Below, one piece after another: positions 34,565 to 46,076 of a DNA stretch of 64,000 bases. Source of the stretch: Delphinapterus leucas. Lineage: Eukaryota; Chordata; Mammalia; Artiodactyla; Monodontidae. Numbering within the stretch: the first letter of the stretch is position 1; the number at the start of each line of letters is the position of its first letter. The notes beneath the pieces are model-generated. The model searched no databases, was not told the origin of the DNA, and worked only from the letters and a program-made list of their open reading frames with translations. The stretch covers positions 879,409 to 943,408 of the forward strand of contig NW_022098049.1 of NCBI RefSeq assembly GCF_002288925.2, read 5' to 3'. Made by a program: the position numbers and the translations under genes.

Positions 34565-35430
34565 TCTGTACCCTGACACCGAATTAAATTTCAGAGACAG
34601 AGTTTTGGGTGAAGTAGAAAAGGATAGCTTTATTGCTCTGCCAGGCAAAGGGGGCCCCAGTGGGCTAATGCCCTCAAAACTGTGTCCTGACCTGGGGAGG
34701 GTAGTGAGGAGTTTTATAGTAATGATTCAAAGAGAGCATGATTGGCTCGAGGACTTTCTTCTGATGGGTTTGTGGTGAGGTAAGTGGGACTCAGCATCAT
34801 CAACCTTCTGGTTCCAGCTGGTCTGGGGTCTGTGTGCTGGTGGGCACCATACCCTTAACTTCTCTCACCTGGTGGGGGTTTCAGTATCTGCAAAACAGCT
34901 CAAAGATGTTGTTATATATATCGCTTGTCGGGGAACCAGGACCCTGCCCCAAGCCTGCACTATTGTTTCTTGACGGTTCCTCCCTTGTCTCTGCATCCCC
35001 TCCCTTCCCTAATTAGCAAATGTTTGAACCTGCACAGTTGGAACCCAGGGAAGGTCATGGAGGCTGAATGAAGCCTATTTCCTGTAATCAAGAAATGGGG
35101 TCACAGAAAGGCTTTTGTGCCCAGGAGCCCCACAGGGTGCTGCTCAGTTTCAGTACTATGACTGCTTTAGGCCTTAGGAGAGGAGAGCATCATCTTTTCC
35201 TATTCAATGGCCACTATTGTTCTGAATTTGACCCATGTAATCCACAGTCCCCTAAGCTGTACCTGGAAACAAACTGCAGGGAATGGAAGATGCAGTGGCA
35301 GCCTCACGGGAACCTGTGCCTCAATGGGGTACAAATTGCTTCCTTCATCAAGGAACACAGAGGGCACCTGCAACATCAGGAGTCTGTGGATGCTGTGAAA
35401 GCAGAAAGTCCTTGAGGTGCCTATATCTAC
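34565..35430 (-). mobile_element. ERV LTR, antisense
   Basis: On the minus strand the left part reads 'ggcagagcaataaagctatc' then 'acttcacccaaaactctgtc' then 'gaaatttaattcggtgtcag', a typical retroviral R/U5 end with an AATAAA signal. Upstream in the element (35000-35430) sequence is less certain. The 115-codon plus-strand frame at 35068-35415 lies in it and is taken as chance. Boundaries beyond 35060 are inferred. Confidence 0.55.
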
Positions 35431-35774
35431 CTTCCAAAGGTAGATAGAAAAATGAAGTGTAACTATAAAGTCAGATTAACTTTGTCCATTTAAAAATGTA
35501 CCCCTCAACGTATAGTAAGATATTTACTCAAATAATGTGGCCATCACTCCAGATAAGTTGCGATTCTTTTCATGGAATTGTCTTAGGCTTTGAACAATGT
35601 TACATCCAATAGGTTCGTAACAGAGAAACCATCCTTTAAAAGTGAGTGTCAATTTTGGAAATAGATTTGAAGTGTCTCAGTATAAAGATTAGGGAATGAC
35701 CTGGGTGTCATCCTGTGGGGTCACAAATAAGGTGACATTGCAAAGTAAGGAGACTGGCTTGTGTGGATGATAAC
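35431..35774. other. Unassigned interval
   Basis: A short inverted pair, ctaccttcc/gaaggtag-like, lies at 35428-35446. No gene. Confidence 0.35.
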
Positions 35775-36105
35775 TATCTTAATTTAGGCTGGTGTAACAA
35801 AAATATCAGAGACTGGGTTTTTCAACCAACAGAAATTTATTTCTTACAGTGCTGAAGGCTGGGAAGTTCAAGATCAAGGCACCAGCCCGTTTGATTCCTG
35901 GTGAGGGCTCTCTTCCTAGTTCGCCAAAGGACTCCTTTTTCTGTGTCCTCATGTAGCAAAGAGAGCACTAATCTCATTCATGAGAGCTCCATCCTCATGA
36001 CTTTATTACCTCCAAATGCCCACCACCAAATACCATCACACTGGGGATTAAGGCTTAAACATATGAATTTGTGGGTGGCATCAACATTTAGTCCATAACA
36101 AAAAC
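35775..36105 (-). mobile_element. MLT1 (A/B-like) solo LTR, antisense
   Basis: 'ttaggctggtgtaacaaaaa', 'aacagaaatttatttcttac', 'gctgggaagttcaagatcaa', 'ctcattcatgagagctccat', 'aataccatcacactgggga' and 'acatttagtccataacaa' follow the whole MLT1 plan in antisense. Confidence 0.88.
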
Positions 36106-36199
36106 TGACTGAAAGTCATTCACAAAAGAAAAGTTCTGCTGTGTTTAGAGAAATGACATGATGCCCTTGCCCAAATCTAGTCTTTTCCTAGTCTTCACT
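36106..36199. other. Short spacer
   Basis: Separates MLT1 and ERV LTR; nothing recognised. Confidence 0.35.
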
Positions 36200-36755
36200 G
36201 TGTTAATAAGTAACACACTACCGAAACCATGCAACTCAGATTGGGACGTGAACCCGTGGTCTTTTAACTGAGATCACACACCTGGTCTCTGGACTTAATG
36301 GAGCTCAGTTTATTGATGTCTTATCGCAGAAAGAATTCAGTGAGAGACGAAGTGATGGGTAAGAAGTGAATTTATTTAGAAAGAAACACACTCCACGGAC
36401 AGGCCACCTCAGAAGGCGAGAGCAGCCCCAGGGTATGGGGTTGTCAGTTTTTATAGGGGTGGGTAATTTCCTAGGCTAATAAGTGGGAGGAGTATTCCAG
36501 CTATTTTGGGGAAGGGGTGGGGATTTCCAGAAATTGGGCCACCGCTCACTTTTGGCCTTGGAACTGTCATGGTGCCAGTGGGTGTGTCTTTTAGCTTGCT
36601 GATGTGTTATAATGAGCATATACTGGGGCTCAAGGTCTAGTAGAAGTTGACTCGTCCACCATCTTAAACCTATTTGGTTATAATCAGTTTATGTTGTGTC
36701 CTCGGGCTATGTCATTCTTTTAAAGGTTGTGCCCTGCCCCTTCCCTCCTGTTTCA
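36200..36755 (-). mobile_element. Class I ERV solo LTR, copy 2, antisense
   Basis: The minus strand begins TGAAACAGGAGGG at 36755 and shares the whole plan of the LTR at 7890-8361: 'caaggtctagtagaagttga' on the plus strand, 'ggggatttccagaaattggg', TATA complement near 36450 ('gtttttataggggtgggta'), AATAAA complement 'gaatttatttagaaagaaac' near 36375 and the U5 text 'aagaattcagtgagagacga'. The 3' limit is uncertain (36200-36242) and no target duplication was resolved. It retains about 70 bp of U5 that copy 1 lacks. Confidence 0.82.
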
Positions 36756-37239
36756 CTATTATTTATTAACAAGTCATAAATAATTTTATTTATTTATTTA
36801 TGTGTTTGATTACTGGTATATTTTCAATCTAGCCTCTTAATATGTGTCCTCTATGGGGAATGATACCTTATTTCTTATGTTCCCTGATGCTATACAATAG
36901 GTATCAAAAACTCTTTGCCGAACAGAAAAGTAAATATGGTATCTTGGTTTCATGAGTGCCCAGTATTTCTCTCTTTTCCAGCTTCGCTGTGGCACCATGG
37001 GGGGTCAGAGCAGTCTTGATCGACATAGCAGTCCTGTGCAGATAATGGGCCCTTTTTCAAAAACTCCTCTCAACCCATTGCTATGGCTGTGTCCCTACTT
37101 CTAATCATCTCTATCCAGAGGGACAGAATGGTACCTTTATTAAAGTTTCAGGGAGTTTTCAACTGATATCAGTGTTGAAATGTGAAGAATTGATTGAAAT
37201 GAAGAGTTTTCAGCTCTTAGACATAGAACAACTATTCTA
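36756..37239. other. Spacer with small ATTT repeat
   Basis: An (ATTT)n tract at 36783-36800. Otherwise unassigned. Confidence 0.45.
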
Positions 37240-37765
37240 TTTATCCGTGGCTATGTAACAAACCACCACAGAACTCAGTGCCTTAACACAACAACAACTT
37301 AGTATTATCTTTCATAGTTCTGGAGGTTTGGAGGCTCAGCTGGACATTTCTCATTTGGTATTTCTCATGCAGTTCCAGGGAGGTGGCAGATGGGTTTGGG
37401 GTCATATGGAGGCTTCTTCACACACATCCGCTGCCTGAGCAAGGGGCCTGGTGCAGCATCTTTCTATCCATATTCTCCACATTTCTAGCATGGTGGTCTC
37501 AGGGTTCCGAGAAAGAATGTTCCAAGGAAGTGGAAGTTGCCAACATTTAAGGAGTTGGCTGGAAACTGGCCTCGTGCCATGTTTACAATATTCTATTGGT
37601 CATAGCAGTCATAGATCTCCCCCAGATTCAGAGTGGGAGGAGTGTCATTACAGTTGGATTCTGATTGGTCCCATCCCAAAAAGGGCAGTCTGCAAATGAA
37701 TGCTTACTCATTGTGTGGAGCACAAATTGGGGGAAGGGCAGAGGCTGACAATTAGCACCTGCTGA
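37240..37765 (-). mobile_element. MLT1-type LTR, antisense
   Basis: 'tggctatgtaacaaaccacc', 'cagaactcagtgccttaaca', 'catagttctggaggtttgga', 'ggctcagctggacatttctc', 'tgccatgtttacaatattct' and 'cccccagattcagagtggga' match antisense MLT1 of an older subtype. Confidence 0.75.
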
Positions 37766-38609
37766 GGTTAAGTATTTGTATTTTAATTTGAAAATATCAC
37801 CTAGGAAATCAATGAAATCTTGGTAGTTAAATTCTCAAAATATGAAGAAATTATATTTGAGCCTTCAAATTATAAACACAATAGACATTTAAACAGAAAT
37901 CTATCCATTGAGACAATTCAAAACCTGACATGTAGAGTCCATTAGGTTTTAATACCTTTAATGTTCAGAAATCCAATCTTAGCTGACGTGTAGTGGAAGA
38001 AATAAAATACAGTGCTTGATTTGAACAGGTCAGTTATCAAATTATCCCAAATAAAAAGGTCAATTTGTATTCCTGAGTTATATTCAAACAGCACTCTTCT
38101 CTTTTCTCAAGGTAATTTGAGAAGAGTTTTCTGTTGAGAGCTGAGAAAGATCTGCTCTCTGGTACAGTCATAACAGGCAATGTTATTGGTTGTAAAATGT
38201 TCATTTAGAATGGCTTGTAAAGAAAATATTTATGTATCTCAATACATAGACTACATTTCCTTGTAAAGTTATCTTTGAATGCTATATAAGGAAACCTAGA
38301 GTGACAACCAAACAGATATTTTACATATGGGAAGGCTGAAGAATTGTTAAATGCTGACCCAGGACGGTCAATCTCTCCAGTAGACACAAAAATGTGAGAC
38401 TATGAAATAAGCTGTGGAAGAAGAGATCATCTGAGTTATTGGCAGGAGTTGAAACAACTTATTCATTGGCAATTACAGCTGGGAAGTTCCTATATCCTTC
38501 CTGCCAAGCAGCTCAAATAATCTAAATATTCAGTTTAGCAACTATGAGTTAACACTGTTGCTGAGAAGGAGATAACTTCCAGTGAATCTTGACATTGGAC
38601 CTGGAAGAT
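37766..38609. other. Single-copy interval
   Basis: No element or gene recognised. Confidence 0.4.
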
Positions 38610-38790
38610 CTCTCCAGTGCCAGCCCTCTAATTCAAATTTTAATGTGTATCTGAATTATTTGGGCATCTTGGTAAAAATAGACTCTTTCTTAGTAGGTCT
38701 GGGTTAAGTGCTGAGATTCTGCATTTCTAACAGGCTCCTGGGTGATGTGGGCATGGCCAGTCTGTGTACCACACAGGACTGTAGCAGGAC
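38610..38790 (+). mobile_element. MER5A-like hAT-Charlie element
   Basis: 'ttttaatgtgtatctgaatt', 'tgggcatcttggtaaaaata', 'cttagtaggtctgggttaag', 'tgagattctgcatttctaac' and 'aggctcctgggtgatgtggg' are the diagnostic run of MER5A, a 190-bp non-autonomous Charlie derivative. It lacks intact inverted ends. Confidence 0.88.
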
Positions 38791-38924
38791 TCCAGTCAAC
38801 ATATCATTTTAAAGAACTGTCACAATTGTAAGTAAAGTTGAGACTGAAGTAATATTTTATGACTCCAAAAGTCTTGTGAATCGAGACAGCAGGTCTCATT
38901 ATGGAGGTTAAATAAATCATAGAT

Positions 38925-38954
38925 AAAGTTCAGAGTTCTAAAGTTCAGAGTTCT
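38925..38954 (+). repeat. 15-bp unit, two perfect tandem copies
   Basis: aaagttcagagttct occurs at 38925-38939 and 38940-38954, followed by a partial third start (aaag). A small recent duplication. Confidence 0.95.
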
Positions 38955-39546
38955 AAAGCTGTTAGAGATTCCTTGCAAATTGTTTAATAGATTAACTGAA
39001 ATGGAGAAAGATGATCCAGCTAATCAGTAACGTCACGCTGTGCAATGTATTTGTGTTCTAGACAGCCACTAGTGATCTAAGATGGCTCAATGCTTTGAGA
39101 AGGGATTATCAAATTGTTAAGAAGGACAAAAGGACTGATGACATCCATGAGTTTTCCATTAGAGCTGATCGTAAGTGTAGTGATAAAAATGTAGAATCAT
39201 TACAGTGATATATTTGGAACCTTATGGCATACTTCACCCTGATTATAAGAGCTCACTGTGTCATTTTTATGATAAAGATCTCATTTAAGAAAAAAGATAT
39301 CATATACCGTTCGTGTTTTGGCAAGCCACCCATACTGCTATTAGAGGAGAAAACTTAGTGTGAGATAACAAGTCTCCACATAACCATGCACATCTGTCAG
39401 ATTCTTTCTCATACACACCCTTTGTGGTGGCTTGAGTATAACATAGCCTCAAGCTATCTATCACTCTGCCCCTTAATTAGACGAGAAAATTGACGTGCAC
39501 ATAAGAGATAGTATAGGATCTCACATTAAGATGTGTGCAGGCACGT
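38955..39546. other. Single-copy interval
   Basis: No element recognised. Confidence 0.4.
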
Positions 39547-39665
39547 GTGTGTGTGTGTGTCTGTATGCATACGTATCTATGTATTCATGTACGTATCTAT
39601 GTATTCATCTATCTATATCTTCCTATATCTATATCTTCCTATATCTAAGGCTTATATGGATATAT
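39547..39665 (+). repeat. GT and TATC-type compound repeat
   Basis: A (GT)8-like run is followed by two near-perfect 20-bp units acgtatctatgtattcatgt (39571-39590 and 39591-39610) and then repeats of atatcttcctatatct. A multi-motif variable repeat. Confidence 0.9.
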
Positions 39666-40219
39666 AGAAACTTTTTTTAAAGAAGACTCTGTAATCTGAA
39701 TTAGATCACAATAAATCAAGAGAGGTGACGGAGAGACTTTTCAGGATTGGCTTAGGGAAAAGGAATTTTTCTGAGGAATTTTATGGAAAACTCAGTTATT
39801 TGGGTGAGTCTGTTTTCCCAAAGAGAGGCTGGAGAAATAAACCCCTAACTACTCAAGTCTATCCAGAAGGATCCTCAGCTGTGGTTACATGAAAAGGATC
39901 TGATCTCAGGACTATAATTTCAAAGTGCAGGAAAAGGAACTTGTTTCCAGATACTTCCTCTTCCTCACGTTAAGAAACAAATTGTAAACGTCAACGCCCC
40001 TGTTGATAATTGACTTTTTTACTTCAAAAATTTGATTTAACTTAGTATTTCTGAATTTACTGAGGAGTACAATGTGTCCATTATTGTTCTAGCTACCGTG
40101 GAATAGGAATGACTAATACATGCACTTTGCCTAGGTTCTGTAAAAGTAAAGCTCAGGGCAAGGATAAAAGCACTGATTTGGCAGCGGGACGCAAGCTCAA
40201 TTGAAAGGTGTTAAAAAAT
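39666..40219. other. Single-copy spacer
   Basis: No gene or repeat recognised. Confidence 0.4.
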
Positions 40220-40450
40220 AGAAGTGAAGGGCTTCGCTGGTGGCGCAGTGGTTGAGTCCGCCTGCCAATGCAGGGGACACGGGTTCGTGCCCCGGTCCGG
40301 GAAGATCCCACATGCCGTGGAGCGGCTGGGCCCGTGAGCCATGGCAGCTGAGCCTGTGCGTCCGGAGCCTGTGCTCCTCAACGGGAGAGGCCACAACAGC
40401 TAGAGGCCCGCGAACCGCAAAAAAAAAAAAAAAAAAAAAAAGAAGTGAAG
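40220..40450 (+). mobile_element. CHR-2-type cetacean SINE, copy 2
   Basis: Body 40230-40440 with A-box tggcgcagtgg (40241-40251), B-box ggttcgtgccc (40282-40292) and a pure A-tail of about 23 bases. A perfect 10-bp target duplication agaagtgaag flanks it (40220-40229 and 40441-40450). Compared with copy 1 it lacks two bases in the 'ttgagagtcc' segment (ttgagtcc here). The long pure A-tail indicates a young insertion. Confidence 0.96.
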
Positions 40451-41283
40451 CAAAAAAAGATGAGAATAATCCATTGAGTTAAACTGCGGCCACTTCCTTA
40501 CTATAAGCCTCAGAGAGAAACCACTGGATGCTATGAGGCTTGCTTTCTAGCACACAGCACTTTCTCTGGAGGGGCTACAAGGAAAACTGCATCTAGGAGT
40601 AGTTCATAGAAGGAAGAAGGAGGAGGAATTTAACTGCCTGGATCCCTCCTGTCTCCTGTTTAATGTCGGTTAATGTTTACCCCGTGGAGATGGGATTCCC
40701 TCAGACCTCCAGTTCACTTCACCTGAACCCTCCGTGACCACTCAGTAAGGCAGATCCCACGTTCCCTAGTGTCACATTTCATCCAGCTCCAGAGAAGAAG
40801 GGTACATGGCGCCAACAGAGCTCAACGTGAGGCTCCAAATTAGACTCCATCCAACTAATTTGGGAAGCTCAGTTAAGGTGCTGGAACAAGCGGCAATGGT
40901 TTAAGGGTGAGGTGGGCGGCAGGGGATGCACGGTCAAAATGGAGCAAAGATATCAGAGATGGAGCAAAAGGCTTATGAGGAACACAGTTGTCTCCTTAGG
41001 GTACCACATCTCACGCCTTCCAAAACATCCAGCTACTATGCTACAGTATCAGGCATCCTTTTCATTTATTCATGTTTTATTTTCTGAGAGGGTGAAGATA
41101 ACTTTTGCTCCTTCCTCCAAAAGATAATTACATGCCACATCAGATATAGAATGTCCTTCAATATGTTAACTAGTTGTCATGTCCTGGAAGCCAAAGGTGG
41201 AAAAAAACAAACAAATAAACAAACTATACTGCCTGCTACCGAGGTAGTTTTAAGGCTGTCATTGGCATTTATTAAGTCCCTCC
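40451..41283. other. Single-copy block between inverted SINEs
   Basis: No coding frame of note. 40570-40760 has the feel of an old ERVL-type LTR ('ggaaaactgcatctaggagt') but is not assigned. This block is the loop between the SINEs at 40230 and 41300. Confidence 0.35.
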
Positions 41284-41544
41284 TCCATTACTCATTTTAT
41301 TTTATTTATTTATTTATTAAATTTATTTATTTTTTGTGGTACGCAGGCCTCTCACTGTTGTGGCTTCTCCTGTTGCGGAGCACAGGGTCCGGACGCACAG
41401 GCCCAGCGGCCATGGGTCACGGTCCCAGCCGCTCCTCGGCATGTGGGATCTTCCCGGAGCAGGGCATGAACCCGTGTCCCCTGCATCGGCAGGCGGACTC
41501 TCAACCACTGCGCCACCAGGGAAGCCCATCCATTACCCATTTTA
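41284..41544 (-). mobile_element. CHR-2-type cetacean SINE, copy 3, antisense
   Basis: Minus-strand SINE body at about 41300-41528, with its A-rich tail seen as a TTTA-type tract (41296-41335) and its head as 'gcgccaccagggaagccc' at the right. Target duplication tccattactcatttta/tccattacccatttta (41284-41299 and 41529-41544) has one mismatch in 16. The long 210-codon plus-strand frame 41151-41783 passes through it and is not a gene. More diverged than copies 1 and 2, and with a TAAA-type tail. Confidence 0.95.
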
Positions 41545-43660
41545 GATTCTCCTCACCCTCAGGCAGTATTTGGTATTTACCATATCCTGAAGGAAAGTGC
41601 TCTAAGCCAGCTGGTTGTCCTCCAGCTGTGCCTCAGCTGAACCACCAACAAGCTGTTTTATTATTCCATCAGGCCAGCTGTTTCTGTGTGATTGGGTACA
41701 GGGTCTTGGGCCCAGAAGTGAATTTCCTTATCAATAAAAGTGTACCTTGGCCCAGAGCAGCATTATGTATGAGAACATATTGATAAATGAGGCATTTTGT
41801 AAGTCTTTCAATGGTGGAGGCATTTCAGGCAAAGAAGTACCTGTACGTGAAGTATAAACTGAATTCTCTAACAACAAATGGCTCCCCACTCTAAAGCCAT
41901 TCTATTTCGGGCTGCTTCCTTTGAGGAATGTTGTAAGTCTCTGCTGATGTCTGGTTGGGCATTTTATAGTTGCCATAGTGATGAGTGGATTAAGATGGCA
42001 TGGAAGTCCGCACCATCTGCTTACGCATTTATTGATGCCTTTCAAATATCTCAATATATACACTATTATCTCAAATATATTTCCGTGGCATGATGGAGTT
42101 GCTGCTGTGCAGACTCAACGTTAGGACTTAGTGGATGCAAGAGCTCTTAGGTCACTTAGTCATTTAAAGGTCCATGGTCAGGTTCTCAGTCTCTACTAGC
42201 ACATCAGGAGCCATATTTCAAATGGAGAGTTGTTTCCTACAATAGAAAGCATGACTTTGATGTGGAATCCTATAGGTTTGCATTATGATGTTCTTATTGG
42301 GCCTTTTAAGGACTTATAGCATCCTTATTCAGCACAGATACCTCTTCTACTATCACACCTGTTAGATCATACTGGTTAAGGGGTAGAGCCAACTTCAAAC
42401 TAGCAGCTTCTCATGTTACCCAATGAAGCATCAAATATTCTCCCAGAGTTCAGTTATCTTTTACTTTTAAAATATAAAAAGGTCCATCGATGGTGGAGGA
42501 AGTACAAAGTACGACAATTCATATACTTTAGAGAGGATTGCTGACAAGCCCCAGACCAAAGAACTCCTAAATTTTTAATTAGCATAGAATGTATGTCTTA
42601 CCAGAACATCTAAGGATTCAATTATCCTGATATCTATATATGACCAGCTTGAGATCCTAAAATCTTTTGACCGTAACTTCTCACTGGACAAAGATTTTGA
42701 AGGAGGTTATTAATAAAATGAGTAAAATCTTGTTTTGTCTATGCTTTGAGATTTTTTTGCTTCCTGTCATTGGCTTGGAGTTATTTTGTTATTGTGTCTA
42801 AGCTTTGATGAGCTCTCAAACTGGGCAAGGAATACAGTCTATAGGGATAACCTGATCTAGGAATCAAGACAAGGTTTAAGAGACTGTCTAGAATCCAGTG
42901 ACAGAAGACTGTGTGCACACCCTGGCTATGGGGTAACTCTGAAGTTCTATGTACCTCACACATTATTCATCAATAAAATGGGACTACATGATCTAATTGA
43001 CCATGTGGTAGGGTTCATGTTGATCGCAGGAATAAAAGTATTTGCTTAAAACATGATAAACATGCAAGAGATTAAATTGGTTACTAAATAAGCTGTGTTG
43101 AATTTCCCAGCTATCTCTTTGTCTAAGAACAAACCATCACTTGTTCTGTGAGGGTATTTCTTGGGATACGTAGGATCAATGTGAGGTTATTCAGAAATGT
43201 TCACGTTGTGGAGGCCACATCACTTTGACAAGATAGGTGACTTCCTGAATGAGAAAGTCATTTGTGCCATCAATGCTCTGGATAGAGGTAGTGTTCAAAT
43301 AGAAAACCTGTTCTAAGATACCAATCTATTCATAGGCCACAGCAGGAAAATAGAAAAACACTGAGGTATTTAAATGTTCAGGAAAAAGGTCCCTTGTTCT
43401 AGGGAACTATGTCTGCCATGTGGAAGGTGACCAGGACCTATAAAATAGTGATAGATCCAGACGGAAGATGTCGTGCTGAAAAGTAAAGTCAGTGTATTTA
43501 TGTTCATTGGCTTTTCTTCTCTATAGTTATCTTCGCTTCCAGTGCTGTCCTAAGATAAAGATGTTCAGATACAAAAATTGGTATGCAAAGTCAGAGGATA
43601 AGCTGTAGACAAATTAGAGAGATATGCACATCTTCTCTGTTTCTCTACACTAAGAAACAG
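41545..43660. other. 2.1-kb single-copy interval
   Basis: No transposon recognised except possible remnants. Predicted frames are under 75 codons. No gene. Confidence 0.4.
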
Positions 43661-43739
43661 AGGACAGGCTGATCTCTTAAAGGACAGGCTGATCTCTTAA
43701 AGGACAGGCTGTCTCTTAAAGGTCAGGCTGATCTCTTAA
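43661..43739 (+). repeat. 20-bp minisatellite, four units
   Basis: Units aggacaggctgatctcttaa at 43661-43680 and 43681-43700 are identical. The third (43701-43719) lacks one base and the fourth (43720-43739) carries one substitution (ggtcagg). A short, well preserved tandem array outside any recognised transposon. Confidence 0.97.
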
Positions 43740-44199
43740 AGCTGGGGTAAAGTTTACTAAGGGGGTAAGTCATCCTCAATGTGGAGTCTGGGAGATAGTG
43801 AGAATCAGGGGCCCTCTGAAAGTTCTTTTTTTCACCCTTTGAATAGAAAGACATCCCTCATGGCATTAACACTAGCCTTTTACAAGAATTTATCTCAAAA
43901 CAGGCAGGAAAGATATTTGTCTTGGGCCCTAGCCATTGACTAAAACATAATTACCTCACCTGATAAACCATTGTATATTTGCCAGGAAGTCATATAAAAG
44001 ATAGCAGTAATGAATGATGAGTTTTATTATTTCCTCTATGTATAGCAGAGTTGGAAAGATATCTATTGATGGAGGTCCAAAGGTTGTGAGGTTCTGGACA
44101 AGGCAGTCTTATGTAAAATTGTGAAATCCCGATTCCTCTTCACATGCCCATTATATTTTTGGAATCCACAGAAGAGTGGTGTAATTTCATTCAAAGTTC
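43740..44199. other. Single-copy spacer
   Basis: No element or gene recognised. Confidence 0.4.
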
Positions 44200-44330
44200 A
44201 CCACATCTCTCTGTTACTCCCATTTTTCAGGTGAGTGAACCAAGGATCAGGGAGAGCCACTGACTTGCCAAAGTCAACTAACTCTTACATGTAGAACCAA
44301 TCAAGACCCTAAGCCTTCTGATTCTGGATT
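44200..44330 (-). mobile_element. MIR fragment
   Basis: 'tactcccatttttcaggtga', 'gatcagggagagccactgac' and 'ttgccaaagtcaactaac' follow reverse MIR through its 'cattttacagatgagg' core. Confidence 0.7.
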
Positions 44331-44479
44331 TTACGACTTTCCCATATGTACCAGCTATTTCCACAGTAGTAGCTGGGTGGAGAATAAGAGATGAGACCAA
44401 AGCCTGTGCTGAAACTTAGTATCAATATAAACATTTCCCTAATATGGCCTTAGAGACTCACAAGTCTCTAAGTCACACG

Positions 44480-45146
44480 CCGCAAGCAATTTTTCCCAGT
44501 TGACTGGAAGCTATGTGACATATATGAAAGAAAATAGAGCACAAAGGATCTATAACAGAAATCCAAGCACTGACACTGAATCCGGAACTCCTACTGTACA
44601 CAGTCGAAAACCATGCCTAAAGTGTATTAGAGACACCATTTCATTCCCCTCCCCTCTGTCTCTTGTCCTCTATATATAAAACAGTCAGTGAGGGAAGCCG
44701 GGAAAAGGGGCTGCCTTCAGATTCCCTTTCAATCTGGAATGAACATTGTACAAGTCTGTACTGGAAGAGCTGTGAGGAATCAGGGTGGGGAACTGAGAAA
44801 GAGAATTTGTCCTTGTTCTGCCAAAGCAAGATGAGTTGTTGACTGTAGTTTGTCGGGGCTCCACTAAAATCCAGGCTGCGCTGGTGTGTTGGCCTAGTGG
44901 ATGCCCACGTGCTTTTCCTGACACATGAAGGAGGACACTGGAAATATAGCAGAGGAACAGGAATCTGTGCACAGATTAGGTTTGAGCCAGTGCCTGCCTA
45001 TGGCAGTCGTTCACAGAAAAGACCTACATGTCATGCAAGAGAAGCTTGAAGGGCCCTTGGCTCTAGGTCAGAGCAGCAAGGGATGCAAATGTTTGGTGAC
45101 TAGTTGGAGTAAATAAAATCTTTCTTGTAGGAAAAAAAAAAATATT
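44480..45146 (+). mobile_element. LTR-like or retrocopied transcript end
   Basis: A TATA-like 'cctctatatataaaacag' (about 44669) is followed about 430 bp later by AATAAA in 'gtaaataaaatctttcttgt' (about 45111) and, 17 bases after that, an A11 run (45131-45141). This layout fits either a solo LTR or the 3' end of a retroposed RNA. No target duplication was found. A 63-codon plus frame (44925-45116) exists without recognisable product. Unassigned. Confidence 0.4.
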
Positions 45147-45539
45147 TGGCAGATCCAGTGCCCACAGGATCTCAGAGAAAAAAAAATGTGCAGTTAATCA
45201 GACAATTCTGAAGCAGACCCTAACTCTGGCATTGACCCTACAATCAATGCCATCTTGTTTCCCCTCTCAATTCCCTCAACTGCCTCTTGGATGTAAATTC
45301 ACTGAGTATATGCATCTTGTTGAATCAGGATCAGCTAATTTGTATTTTTATTTTACTTTAGCTCTGAAGAAAACATACTTGGGAACCTAGTAGGAAGATC
45401 AGGGTTGAAAGTATAGCCAGCAACTAGCTTTTTTAGATGAGGAATTTGAGGACCATGGGTGTGAAAGACTATTTCCAAGGTCATCTAAATCATTAGTGGC
45501 TGAGCTAATAATAAGAGCTACGTGCATAGGGTGTTAATA
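45147..45539. other. Unassigned spacer
   Basis: No element recognised. Confidence 0.35.
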
Positions 45540-45700
45540 GGCACCAGGGCCTGCAAAGCACTTCACACAATGTTCTCTTAAAATTACATCACAATTCATT
45601 TTCTGCAAATAAAGAATATGAGAATTAGAGAAGGGATTTGCCTAAATGGTAATAGGTCACAGAGATGACTTTCAGCCCCAAGATGTGATATGAGCCAGCC
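45540..45700 (-). mobile_element. MIR fragment
   Basis: 'gcctgcaaagcacttcacac', 'ttaaaattacatcacaattc' and 'aattagagaagggatttgcc' follow reverse MIR. Confidence 0.65.
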
Positions 45701-46076
45701 ATGCTCAAGCCTGAGTATAAACTGACTTCTAGGTTAGATTTCCAAAGCACTCAGTTTGCTGACTACTTTCCAAGAACAGAACTGGAGAGATATGGTCCCA
45801 TAAGAGATTGGTTATGGGGTAAAATTAATAGTAAGAAAGAGAGAGGAAGAAAGACTTCCCTTCTCATTTTCGCTTTTCCTTTCTCTCTCTCTCTTTCCCT
45901 GTCATGTATCCTCAAGCCAGCTGGCCTGGATAATTATTAAGTTAAAAAACAACAACAAAAAGCATATTCCACGTGTTGGAATTCTATTTTTCAACCTGTT
46001 TAATATTTTCCCTAACTTCATTTCATTTGGAACCCTTCTAACTTTTTATATGATCTAAGATTATTAAGCATCAGAG
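45701..46076. other. Spacer with CT-rich tract
   Basis: A short polypyrimidine tract at 45874-45901. No gene recognised. Confidence 0.4.

Noticed and set aside
35068..35415. 115-codon plus frame
   Set aside because: Falls in a block read as an antisense ERV LTR; no domain and no tail or splice context.
40230..40440. Possible tRNA gene from A-box and B-box sequences
   Set aside because: The boxes belong to the tRNA-derived head of a SINE. There is no complete cloverleaf and no terminator-bounded tRNA.
41151..41783. Longest open frame (210 codons, plus strand)
   Set aside because: It runs through the antisense CHR-2 SINE at 41300-41528 and its A-tail tract, and its translated middle is translated SINE. 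No conserved domain is visible.
43661..43739. Possible CRISPR-like array
   Set aside because: Units abut without spacers and the genome is mammalian; it is a minisatellite.
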